Assembly (NCBI GenBank): GCA_025059545.1
Contig: JANXDJ010000013.1
Location: 1-23,420, forward strand
Length of the DNA: 23,420 nt
Direction of reading: 5' to 3'
Origin: Archaeoglobaceae archaeon
Lineage (GTDB): Archaea > Halobacteriota > Archaeoglobi > Archaeoglobales > Archaeoglobaceae
A program made the position numbers and the translations under genes. Shown here piece by piece: positions 14,822 through 22,116 of the stretch; positions within the stretch are counted from its first letter, which is position 1, and every line of letters starts with the position of its first letter. A model generated the notes under the pieces. It searched no databases. It was not told where the DNA came from and worked only from the letters and a program-made list of their open reading frames with translations.

Positions 14822-15640
14822 TCAGATAAATCTTCCAAAAATTCGGTTGAACAATGAAAGAGAATACTTTTTCACAATCAAATCTCCTTCGATCTCTATT
14901 TTGTCTTCGCTGATACCAAAGGTTTTCATGGCTAAGCGAATGTGCTTTATGCTTCTTGGATTGAAGCCCATTAGCTTTGCGCAAACGAAATCGCATGCAA
15001 CAACGTCGTCGCTTGCAACCATTACGCCATGTTTCAAAGGCACTGTGCTCGATTCCGAGCCGTTTCCACCTATGATCCCGTCAACGATCGTCAATGGTGG
15101 ACTTGTAAAGTGAAGCAGATCGACGAGTTTCTGGCTTATTCTTGGATGCATGTATATTGCGGGCTTTTTCAAAAATCCCATGTTGTTCTCTATTCCAATC
15201 GTTACAATGGTTTTGTGATGGACTTTCAGCTTCGGAACACTTATGAATTTATTTCTCGCTTCTACCGCAGTTTTAGCCATTTTTACACTTTTTAAGGCTT
15301 TGCCATTTATCTCAACTTCTAAAAATTCTTCTTCATTTAGATTTATGCATTTCGCTAATTCATTCAATCCGAAAGCTTCAAAACACTTTTTTGCAGTATA
15401 TTTATAAAATCCACCCTCTATTACTGTTAGCTCATCTCCATGCTCTTTGGCACATTTCAGTATAGCCTTTATAACTTCCGGATGAGTTATACAGCCATTA
15501 GCCGGATCTTTGAATTTAAGTAAATTTGGTTTAAGATAAGAGCATTTTTTGAATCCAAAAGTTTCATAAACCTTTTCGATGAACTTTTCGACTTTTTCAT
15601 AACTTTCAACATTTCCAACTAAGACTTTAGGCATAGACAT
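14822..15640 (-). CDS. DUF362 protein
   Basis: The 272-residue protein has the DUF362 pattern: an early YLKPNLLKFKDP segment (35-46), THPEVIKAILKCAKEHG, EGGFYKYTA, a central ISVPKLKVHHKTIVTIGIENNMG and a late VASDDVVACDFVCAKLMGF. No ferredoxin-like cysteine pairs are present, so it is the single-domain form. The biochemical role of DUF362 proteins is unsettled. Two ATGs in frame (15640 and 15634) can start it. The TATA-like ATTTAAATA at 15656-15664 lies 20 or 26 bases upstream respectively, so the start is uncertain by two codons. Its stop lies 60 bases from the start of the flavoprotein gene on the same strand, which has its own TATA-like box. Confidence 0.82.
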   Translation of the reverse strand: MSMPKVLVGNVESYEKVEKFIEKVYETFGFKKCSYLKPNLLKFKDPANGCITHPEVIKAILKCAKEHGDELTVIEGGFYKYTAKKCFEAFGLNELAKCINLNEEEFLEVEINGKALKSVKMAKTAVEARNKFISVPKLKVHHKTIVTIGIENNMGFLKKPAIYMHPRISQKLVDLLHFTSPPLTIVDGIIGGNGSESSTVPLKHGVMVASDDVVACDFVCAKLMGFNPRSIKHIRLAMKTFGISEDKIEIEGDLIVKKYSLSLFNRIFGRFI

Positions 15641-15655
15641 CGATCGGAAGAGGGA

Positions 15656-15703
15656 ATTTAAATATTACTTCACCTGAATTCCATTTTGTAAAATTTTTTA
15701 AAT
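15656..15703. promoter_or_regulatory. Divergent promoter region between DUF362 and DUF166 genes
   Basis: Two TATA-like boxes lie in this 81-bp divergent gap. ATTTAAATA (15656-15664) serves the minus-strand DUF362 gene. TTTTTTAAAT (15694-15703) is centred about 23.5 bases before the GTG of the DUF166 gene. No Shine-Dalgarno is seen on either side. Confidence 0.4.
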
Positions 15704-15721
15704 TGCTCTCCGTCGAATTAC

Positions 15722-16510
15722 GTGGATCTCGGGATCATCTTCAGCGGAAAATTTGGAGAGAGGTTTGTTTGCAATCTTGCAGATCCCGAGCTGTGTCCAA
15801 AGATTGGGGCATGTGGAATTGAAAGTTGCGATTTCTGCAAGAAATACGATTTCTCTTCTAAGATCTCGTTTGTTCAATCTCTCCCCGAACCCACTGCGAT
15901 TGGATTATATGTTGAAGAACCTGAAAGATACGTTCAAAAGTTCTCTTGCGACGTTCTTGTAGCGATAAACGTTCATCCAGACATCCTAATTTCAATGCCG
16001 AAAATTGGGGAGTTTAAGGCTTTGATCGTTCCAGCTTGTGATCAGAAGTGGTGTTCTCCGGGTTTAAGAAAACAGTTGAAAGAGAAATGCGAGCAAGTTG
16101 GGATTGAGTTTGTTTCTCCAAAACCATTTTGCAGTTTGATTCCAGAAGGAGATATTTTAAGGAGATTTTGCAATGAATTCAGCTTAGGACGCCCAGATTT
16201 TTGTGTAGAATTGGATGAAAATGCAATAGAGAATGCAGAAGTTTTGCGAAGTGATCCATGTGGCTCAGCTTACTACGTTGCAAAGAAGATGAGGGGATTT
16301 GTTATAGAAGATCGGAGCGAATTCTACAAGGAGATCCACCAACATCAGTGTGCCTATCCATGTATGGCAAGCATGGATAGAGACTTAGAGCTCATTGAAG
16401 CTCCATTTCACCTTGCTGGCTACATAATGGTCTACAACTTTTCTAAGGCTGTGGGAATAAATGCAAAAGATTTTGTACCTGAGCATTTCAGAAAGATCGT
16501 GCTGATTTGA
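15722..16510 (+). CDS. DUF166 family protein (archaeal, thymidylate synthase-like annotation)
   Basis: The 262-residue protein resembles the archaeal DUF166 family. It starts MDLGIIFSGKFGERF, has an early cysteine-rich stretch (CPKIGACGIESCDFCKKY, 25-42: C25, C31, C36, C39), an IVPACDQKWCSPGL segment (106-119), DPCGSAYYVAKK near 188-199 and HQCAYPCMAS near 216-225. The many conserved Cys suggest a bound metal or Fe-S cluster. Some databases label this family as a thymidylate synthase relative, which I do not regard as established. Translation starts at a GTG, about 23 bases downstream of a TATA-like box. The HD-domain gene begins one base after its stop, so the two form an operon. Confidence 0.72.
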   Translation: MDLGIIFSGKFGERFVCNLADPELCPKIGACGIESCDFCKKYDFSSKISFVQSLPEPTAIGLYVEEPERYVQKFSCDVLVAINVHPDILISMPKIGEFKALIVPACDQKWCSPGLRKQLKEKCEQVGIEFVSPKPFCSLIPEGDILRRFCNEFSLGRPDFCVELDENAIENAEVLRSDPCGSAYYVAKKMRGFVIEDRSEFYKEIHQHQCAYPCMASMDRDLELIEAPFHLAGYIMVYNFSKAVGINAKDFVPEHFRKIVLI

Positions 16511-16511
16511 T

Positions 16512-17060
16512 ATGGATGTTCCAGAGATCGTAAAAATGCTCTGGGATAAGTATGGGCTTCAAGAAAACGTCAGAAAGCACTGCATAGCTGTAGCTAATTT
16601 AGCAATAAAGATTGTAGAGAGAATGGAGAGAAATGGTTTAAAACTTGACAAAAAAGCAGTTTTACTTGGCGCTCTGTTTCACGACATTGGCAGAGCTATT
16701 ACTCATGATCCATTTCAGCACTTTTTAGAGTCAGCGGAGATTCTGAGAGCTGAAAGAGTTGATGAAAGAGTTGTAAAGATTGCTGAAAGGCATTTTAGCG
16801 CTGGAATAACCGCTGAAGAGGCAAAGAAGCTTGGCTTACCTGAGAGAGATTACTTGCCAGAAACGCTGGAAGAAAAAATTGTAAGCTTTGCAGACAACAT
16901 AACCTTTGGAGCTAAAAATGTGGACTTCGAGAGCTTCATGAGACGGTTAGACAAGATCGATCTTGAAAATCCGAATCTAAAATGGTTCACAGAAGCTACG
17001 AGGAAAAGAGCAAGAGAGATGAAGGAAGAGATCGAAAAGCTTAGTGGGATGAAATTTTAG
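16512..17060 (+). CDS. HD-domain metal-dependent phosphohydrolase
   Basis: The 182-residue protein has the HD superfamily ligands: H23 (RKHCIAV), the H57-D58 pair (ALFHDIGRA) and D128 (SFADNI), with H94 as a possible extra ligand (AERHFSAG). It resembles the small archaeal HD proteins grouped as TIGR00295. Such proteins usually hydrolyse phosphate esters of nucleotides or related compounds with bound divalent metal; the substrate is unknown. It starts one base after the DUF166 stop and is probably translated from the same mRNA. Its 3' end overlaps that of the convergent flavoprotein gene by four bases. Confidence 0.82.
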   Translation: MDVPEIVKMLWDKYGLQENVRKHCIAVANLAIKIVERMERNGLKLDKKAVLLGALFHDIGRAITHDPFQHFLESAEILRAERVDERVVKIAERHFSAGITAEEAKKLGLPERDYLPETLEEKIVSFADNITFGAKNVDFESFMRRLDKIDLENPNLKWFTEATRKRAREMKEEIEKLSGMKF

Positions 17061-18148
17061 AGTATTAGAACCTTGAATGCGGTCTTTATAAGAGAAGGAT
17101 GGCGAGTAATTGTGTTTAGAATCCTGAAAAAGACGATTGGATTGAGAAATGTTGAAGGTCGATCCATGTGCACGCCAGAGAAATTGAAATTTTTCAAAGC
17201 TTTTATTATTTTCTCAATTTCAGGATCTTCAAGACTGTAAATCCTACGAATTCTTTCTCCAAGCTTTATTTCTCTTCCAAGCTCTCTCAGAAAATCTCTT
17301 TGATAGGAATAGAGGTTTGGAAAATTCTTTGCGAGCTTTTCTGCAGCGAGGAGCAGATAGTAAAGTCCACCGCCAGTATGGGGTTTAACCATCCCCGCAG
17401 AGTCGCCGATCAAAGCAACATTTTCTTTAACGAAGTCCACAAGTTTTAGGGGGATCATTCCAGAATTTAGCTCAATAATGCTTCCTTTAATCCTCTTTGA
17501 AACTGAAGGATGCTTCTCAAGTAGATTTCGAAGAAATTGCATCGCATTCTCTTTTGCAATCACACCAATTCTCGCTGTGTCGCCCAAGGGGATTGCATAG
17601 GCGAAGAATTCACTATAGGCTTTTCCAAGATAGATCTCTACAAAACTTTGATCCAACGCCTCAAATTTTGTTTCGATCTGCACAGCGGTCATAAAATGCG
17701 GTCTTTCAAAGCCATAGACTTTAGCGACTTCTGAATTTAAGCCATCAGCTCCTATAATATACTCCGCAGAGACTTCTTTACCATTTAGCATCGCTTTTCT
17801 TCCCTTGAACTTTAACTTTGACTTGATGAAAACTTCTGAAAATTCCGAGGCTTTTTCAAACAGCATTTCGTCGAGAATTTTTCTTTCTATAACAAAAGCA
17901 TCGCCTTTTGCAAAGAAGAACTCGCCAGAGGGGGAGAAAAAGAGGGCTCCTTTAATTCTGTTTTCAAGGGCTTTTTCTATTTTGCAGTATCTCTTGTAAC
18001 TCTCGAAACACTTATCGCTTATGAGCCCAGCGCATTGGACAGGAAAACCTGGACTTTGATGCTCTTCTACGAGTAAAACCTCATTTTCTTTCCCCAAAAG
18101 CATTGCGGAGAGACTACCTGCTGGTCCACCTCCTACAATGAGGATCAC
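17057..18148 (-). CDS. Geranylgeranyl reductase-family flavoprotein
   Basis: The 363-residue protein begins with a FAD-binding GGGPAGS (6-12), followed by the family's PVQCAGLIS motif (36-44, C39). It also has the second FAD motif GADGLNSEVAK, and ALIGDSAGMVKPHTGGGLYY near the C-terminal third. This family reduces geranylgeranyl chains; in archaea it saturates the isoprenoid chains of ether lipids, and several paralogues per genome are common. This copy may act on lipids, on menaquinone side chains, or on something else. The start is a GTG at 18148 with an A/T-rich TATA-like box (centre near 18171) about 23 bases upstream. The C-terminal region after residue 300 is Lys- and Arg-rich and could lie on the membrane surface. 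Confidence 0.85.
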   Translation of the reverse strand: MILIVGGGPAGSLSAMLLGKENEVLLVEEHQSPGFPVQCAGLISDKCFESYKRYCKIEKALENRIKGALFFSPSGEFFFAKGDAFVIERKILDEMLFEKASEFSEVFIKSKLKFKGRKAMLNGKEVSAEYIIGADGLNSEVAKVYGFERPHFMTAVQIETKFEALDQSFVEIYLGKAYSEFFAYAIPLGDTARIGVIAKENAMQFLRNLLEKHPSVSKRIKGSIIELNSGMIPLKLVDFVKENVALIGDSAGMVKPHTGGGLYYLLLAAEKLAKNFPNLYSYQRDFLRELGREIKLGERIRRIYSLEDPEIEKIIKALKNFNFSGVHMDRPSTFLNPIVFFRILNTITRHPSLIKTAFKVLIL

Positions 18149-18333
18149 AATTGGATTAGAGAAAAGTCTTTATCTTAGTTTCTCCCAAGCGTATATGTAG
18201 AAGTCTTTACGAAAATTTTTATCCCTCTCCGAAAGCTGAGAGGAAAAGCGAATATAGAATTAATAGTGATAATTGTAATAATTATATGCCAATTTAATAG
18301 AAAAACATATATACGAATAGTCAACTTTTTATC
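18149..18333. other. 185-bp divergent intergenic region, longest non-coding gap in the window
   Basis: It holds the promoters for the flavoprotein (TATA-like near 18171, minus strand) and the secreted esterase (ACATATATAC at 18305-18314, plus strand, centred 24 bases before the ATG). In the middle is a perfect six-base inverted repeat CCTCTC (18224-18229) and GAGAGG (18238-18243), with an eight-base loop. No credible short ORF, tRNA or known RNA motif is seen. Confidence 0.5.
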
Positions 18334-19530
18334 ATGAAATTGCTCGTATTTGTCGGCTTGATCTTTTGCAGTATTTTACCAGCATCAGCTTTGGGTGGCT
18401 ATGAGGTGATAAAGGAGAAGTATGCAAACCCATTCGAGATAGATTTGAGCAAAATGCCAAATTTGGATTCTTTACCTATAGATGATCCAAGCGATGGAAT
18501 AGATTGGATAAAGGTAAATTTACCAAGCCCATGCGTTAACGGACTGGGAAAAGAAACTTTCATACTGGTCAGAAAAGGTTCTGAGAATAAGCTACTCATC
18601 TTCTTGGAAGGTGGTGGAGCTTGTGCAGATTATGCGACATGTAAACCTATGCTCTGCACGAATTTTGAAAACTGCAATCCCTTCACTGGAATTGGAACAG
18701 TTGTGAGCCTTGAGTCAAAGATGTGGTTCCTAAAAATCTATTACAGAGCGGGTATCTTCGATGTAAAGAATCCAAAGAATCCGTTCAGAAATTGGACTAT
18801 GGTTTTTGTCCCATACAATACAGGGGATCTTCATATGGGAAACAGAGTGGTTAAATATTTTGAGGACAATTCTTCCAAAGCCAAGACCATTTACCATGTT
18901 GGCTTCGTAAACGGAATTGTAGCAATTCGATATTCTTTGCAGAAGGACTGGGAGAGAGTTGTAGTTACAGGCTCAAGTGCTGGTGGGTATGGAACACTTC
19001 TACACAGCTATTATACTTGGAAGCTCTTTGGCAAACCTATTTTGGCTATAAACGATGCTGGTCCAGGAATAATGCCGAGTCCACAAAGTCAGTTCCAGAT
19101 GCCAGAAGTCATGGAAAGGTGGGGAAGTATACAGAACTTCCCAGAAGGAGCTATTCCATATTTAGGCAGTGATCCAATATATGCACTTGAGTTCGGTCTA
19201 AATGATTGTCGAAACTGCATTTATGCACTCTTCGAAGACCAGCTTGATTTAATAATCGGCACAATCTACAGCGGATACAAGCCATGCGATTATCAGAAGA
19301 GATTGTTAAAAGTGACTGGAGAGATTCGAGAAAAGTTCCCCAAGCAATTCTGCAGATTCATGCCAATAAGCATCCAGCACACGATGATCACCGGTGGAAT
19401 ACTTGGCGGTATTCTGTATCCTAATCCAATGGACAGATTCTATAAGGAGGAAATAAATGGTTTCAAGATATACATGTGGGTAAATGAACTTTTAAATGGT
19501 AGATGTCTTGATCTTGTTGCTAAAAATTGA
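18334..19530 (+). CDS. Secreted pectinacetylesterase/Notum-family serine hydrolase
   Basis: The 398-residue protein starts with a signal peptide (residues 1-19, ending PASA). It has the family's hallmark segments: FLEGGGACADYATC (90-103), YNTGDLHMGN (161-170), and the nucleophile elbow TGSSAGGYG with S215. Likely partners are D241 (INDAGPG, or D302) and H349 (IQHTM). About ten cysteines follow the signal peptide, many in the 97-114 and 292-340 regions, suggesting disulfide bonds in a protein working outside the cell. The family removes acetyl or acyl groups from polysaccharides or proteins. A substrate in this archaeon is unknown. It stands alone with its own TATA box 24 bases upstream and no Shine-Dalgarno. 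Confidence 0.85.
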   Translation: MKLLVFVGLIFCSILPASALGGYEVIKEKYANPFEIDLSKMPNLDSLPIDDPSDGIDWIKVNLPSPCVNGLGKETFILVRKGSENKLLIFLEGGGACADYATCKPMLCTNFENCNPFTGIGTVVSLESKMWFLKIYYRAGIFDVKNPKNPFRNWTMVFVPYNTGDLHMGNRVVKYFEDNSSKAKTIYHVGFVNGIVAIRYSLQKDWERVVVTGSSAGGYGTLLHSYYTWKLFGKPILAINDAGPGIMPSPQSQFQMPEVMERWGSIQNFPEGAIPYLGSDPIYALEFGLNDCRNCIYALFEDQLDLIIGTIYSGYKPCDYQKRLLKVTGEIREKFPKQFCRFMPISIQHTMITGGILGGILYPNPMDRFYKEEINGFKIYMWVNELLNGRCLDLVAKN

Positions 19531-19601
19531 ATCTTTATTATAAATTAATTTTATTTTAAAATTTGAAAAGCAAAAAGTTAATCTTCAAAACAACATTCTT
19601 C

Positions 19602-20150
19602 ATGGTGCAAAACGAGAGGGACTTTGCGGAAGAAGCGGTAAAAATTTCAGCATATCTGATGGCAGAATCTGCAAGAACCGCTCCGAAGTCTAAGGGAATC
19701 GATGACCTTGAGATCTTGTATTTCGGCAGAGATGAGATCGAGAAGATTGCGAAGAAGATGGAAGAATTTGCTAAGGAGGATGAGAACTTCCTTAGGGATG
19801 CGGACAGTTTAAGAAAAGCCAAAGGAGTCTTGTTAATTGGTTTGAAAGGTGGAAAATCGTTGGGAATAAACTGTGGAGCTTGTGGATTCAAAAATTGTGC
19901 TGAATTTGAAAAAGCTAAGAGAAATGAAGTGAAGTATAGAGGACCAAATTGCGCTTTCAAGCTCGTGGATCTTGGAATTGCTCTTGGTTCTGCGGTAAAG
20001 CTCTCTGCAATAATCGGAGTTGACACGAGGATCATGTATAGAATAGCATTGGCTGTGAAAAAGCTTGGATTGACTGAATCCGATATAGCCTTTGCAATTC
20101 CAATAGCTGTAGAGGGTAAAAATCCGTTCTTCGATCGCGTGAAAAAGTGA
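19602..20150 (+). CDS. DUF2148 ferredoxin-like domain protein
   Basis: The 182-residue protein resembles DUF2148 proteins of archaea and anaerobic bacteria. It has an N-terminal helical part (AVKISAYLMAESARTAPKS, 12-30) and a cysteine site GINCGACGFKNC (88-99; C91, C94, C99), with a fourth Cys at C117 (GPNC), probably holding an Fe-S cluster. A Gly/Ala-rich segment (IALGSAVKLSAIIGVDTR) follows. It may be a redox or nucleotide-binding protein; its role is not known. The ATG at 19602 is preferred over a TTG at 19563. A TATA-like AAAAAGTTAA lies about 23 bases upstream. An oligo-T stretch directly follows its stop. Confidence 0.8.
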   Translation: MVQNERDFAEEAVKISAYLMAESARTAPKSKGIDDLEILYFGRDEIEKIAKKMEEFAKEDENFLRDADSLRKAKGVLLIGLKGGKSLGINCGACGFKNCAEFEKAKRNEVKYRGPNCAFKLVDLGIALGSAVKLSAIIGVDTRIMYRIALAVKKLGLTESDIAFAIPIAVEGKNPFFDRVKK

Positions 20151-20155
20151 TCAAA

Positions 20156-20170
20156 TTTTTTATTTTATTT
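20156..20170 (+). terminator. Oligo-T stretch after the DUF2148 gene
   Basis: TTTTTTATTTTATTT begins six bases after the stop codon, with no hairpin. This is the usual look of an archaeal terminator, and the radA promoter-like element follows at once. Confidence 0.4.
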
Positions 20171-20216
20171 AACTACACAGCAAAAAGTTTAACTTTTTTG
20201 CAGTGAATTTTTGGCG

Positions 20217-21185
20217 ATGACAGAAGAGTTTGTCGATCTTGAGGAAATACCCGGTGTAGGACCTGAAACTGCAAAAAAGCTTAGGGAAGCGGGTTTTACG
20301 AGTATTGAGGCAATAGCGATTGCCTCTCCAGCTGAGCTTTCTGCAATAGGTGGAATAAGTGAAGCAAGTGCTCAGAAGATCATACAGCATGCAAGGAAAA
20401 TGGCGAGTATTGGAGGCTTTGAAAGTGGAGACAAAGTGCTGGAAAAGAGAAGAAATGTTCGTAAGATCACTACAGGAAGCAAAGAGCTTGACAACCTTTT
20501 TGGCGGTGGAATTGAGACTCAGGCAATCACAGAGCTATTCGGAGAATTTGGGAGTGGTAAAACTCAACTATGCCATCAACTCGCTGTGAACGTTCAGCTT
20601 CCCGAAGAGAAAGGAGGTTTAGATGGCTGTGCAATCGTCATTGACACTGAAAACACCTTTAGACCAGAGAGAATAATTCAGATGGCAACAGCAAAGAAGC
20701 TTGATCCAAATGAAGTTCTCAAGAACATCTTTGTAGCTCAGGCTTACAATTCAAACCACCAGATGCTACTCGTGGATAATGCAAAAGAGCTCGCGGAGAG
20801 GCTCAAGAAGGATGGAAAGCAAGTGAGATTGTTGATCGTGGATTCGCTAACCTCCCATTTTAGAGCAGAATACGTTGGCAGGGGAACGCTTGCGGATCGA
20901 CAGCAAAAGCTAAACAGACACATGCATGACTTGATGAAATTTGGAGAGCTTTTCAATGCTGCCATTGTAGTGACAAATCAAGTAATGGCTCGTCCGGATA
21001 TATTGTTCGGAGATCCTACAAAGCCTGTTGGAGGACACATAGTTGCCCATACCGCAACCTACAGAGTCTATTTAAAGAAGAGCAAAGGGGAGCTTAGAAT
21101 TGCCCGACTCGTTGATTCTCCACACCTTCCAGAAGCGGAAATTGTCTTTAAGATCACTGAGAGAGGAGTCGAGGATTCGAAGTAG
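20217..21185 (+). CDS. radA: DNA recombinase RadA
   Basis: The 322-residue archaeal RecA/Rad51 homologue has an N-terminal helix-hairpin-helix domain ([18 protein letters not shown], 9-26), a linker with GGFESGDKV, Walker A GEFGSGKT (109-116), Walker B LLIVDS (about 205-210) and the DNA-binding loop region TNQVMARPD, followed by VGGHIVAH. It forms filaments on single-stranded DNA and catalyses strand exchange. Length is normal and there is no intein. The ATG at 20217 is preferred; a TTG two codons earlier is possible. A TATA-like AGTTTAAC (20186-20193) lies about 27 bases upstream. Two small genes follow on the same strand. Confidence 0.97.
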   Translation: MTEEFVDLEEIPGVGPETAKKLREAGFTSIEAIAIASPAELSAIGGISEASAQKIIQHARKMASIGGFESGDKVLEKRRNVRKITTGSKELDNLFGGGIETQAITELFGEFGSGKTQLCHQLAVNVQLPEEKGGLDGCAIVIDTENTFRPERIIQMATAKKLDPNEVLKNIFVAQAYNSNHQMLLVDNAKELAERLKKDGKQVRLLIVDSLTSHFRAEYVGRGTLADRQQKLNRHMHDLMKFGELFNAAIVVTNQVMARPDILFGDPTKPVGGHIVAHTATYRVYLKKSKGELRIARLVDSPHLPEAEIVFKITERGVEDSK

Positions 21186-21218
21186 AAACCCTTATATTTT
21201 TCTTAAAAAATTTCCCGC

Positions 21219-21797
21219 ATGGACTTCTACCCAGAGTCAAGAGTTCAGAACTGGATCAATAAGATCGAGGAAAGCGATGTTAGGGAGGAAGATCCAGGCT
21301 CATTGACGGTTTTTGATCAAATGCTTGAAGACGTGATCATTGCCTGTTTTAGTATTTTAAATGCAGTTAAAGAGCGCGAAATCAAAAAAGCTGAGGCTTT
21401 GAAGGAATTAGACAGGATCTCATCCCTCTTTAGCAAAAACTATGTTTTTAATTCCGATCTTAAGGCAGACATTTTTATTCTCACCGTTGAAGCTATAAAG
21501 GCAAGCGTTGAATCCTTTAAGTATTATTTTGAGGGTAAATCCAGCAAGAAAAGTATTAAAGAGCTGATAAAAGAAGCTATCGAGAATGAAAGAAGCGGAA
21601 AATTGGATTTGGCTTTCGATGCTATTGCCAGAATAGGAGTGAAGGTCATAAAGGGTGAAAAGCTTCCAGATCTAAGCTTGTCTGACGACTCTTTAATACT
21701 TAGCTGGCTCGACGGAATTGATGCGATAAACATGGTCGTTGAGCTTTCAAGGATCGACGCCAGCGAAAAAACAGAAGAAGATGAAACTGACGAATGA
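21219..21797 (+). CDS. Conserved archaeal protein, possibly DUF2150
   Basis: The 192-residue, mostly helical and acidic protein has no signal peptide, membrane helix or cysteine cluster; it has a single Cys (C43). It begins MDFYPESRVQNWINKIEESD and ends in an acidic tail (EKTEEDETDE). I think it belongs to a small archaeal family (DUF2150) but cannot confirm this without a profile search. It lies 33 bases after radA, with a TATA-like CTTATATTTT (21191-21200) centred about 23 bases before its ATG, so it may have its own leaderless transcript. It overlaps the SWIM gene by 17 bases. No catalytic motif is visible. Confidence 0.6.
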   Translation: MDFYPESRVQNWINKIEESDVREEDPGSLTVFDQMLEDVIIACFSILNAVKEREIKKAEALKELDRISSLFSKNYVFNSDLKADIFILTVEAIKASVESFKYYFEGKSSKKSIKELIKEAIENERSGKLDLAFDAIARIGVKVIKGEKLPDLSLSDDSLILSWLDGIDAINMVVELSRIDASEKTEEDETDE

Positions 21798-22116
21798 AGT
21801 CATCTTAGCATTACAGAAAGGTTTAGGCTACGATCTATACAAGGCTCTATTTCTGAACTACGGAAAAAGAGGAGAGAAAGCCTACTTTTATGTTTCGCAG
21901 AGAAGAGTTAAAAAATACCTTGACTTCTTCGTTGTTGTTGGCACAAATGAATACATCGTCGAGGAATTCTTCTGCTCATGCCCAGATTTTCAACTTAAGC
22001 TCAAGGGAAAAAGTCCCTGCGCCCACATGATCGCTGTGGAAGTTGCAAAAATGCTAAAACTTTACGATGAGATCGATACTTACTACCACGACTATCAGAA
22101 ACCTGATCAGAGGTAG
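21781..22116 (+). CDS. Small SWIM zinc-finger protein
   Basis: The 111-residue protein has a SWIM zinc finger C-x-C-x12-C-x-H (C65, C67, C80, H82; motif EEFFCSCPDF...SPCAHM), preceded by a beta-rich part (AYFYVSQRRVKKYLDFFVVVG) and followed by a helix and an aromatic tail. SWIM domains bind DNA or proteins. In eukaryotes SWIM proteins (Sws1/Shu2) work with Rad51-type recombinases, and here the gene lies one gene downstream of radA. The ATG at 21781 gives the compact form. An upstream start at 21739 would deepen the overlap with the preceding gene. It probably shares that gene's mRNA. Its stop overlaps the ABCE1 tail by ten bases. Confidence 0.82.
   Translation: MKLTNEVILALQKGLGYDLYKALFLNYGKRGEKAYFYVSQRRVKKYLDFFVVVGTNEYIVEEFFCSCPDFQLKLKGKSPCAHMIAVEVAKMLKLYDEIDTYYHDYQKPDQR

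Noticed and set aside
18181..18333. Riboswitch or C/D box RNA in the esterase upstream gap
   Set aside because: A six-pair stem and a chance CTGA are present, but there is no C box, no conserved aptamer core, and the TATA box lies downstream of the stem, so the stem would not be in the esterase mRNA.
19556..20035. 159-codon minus-strand open frame opposite the DUF2148 gene
   Set aside because: The plus-strand frame carries the conserved Cys site; the minus-strand product is Ser/Phe/Pro-rich, as expected of a shadow frame.
20500..20620. Intein in RadA near Walker A
   Set aside because: Archaeal RadA can carry inteins, but here the coding sequence runs through GEFGSGKT without interruption and the length is normal.
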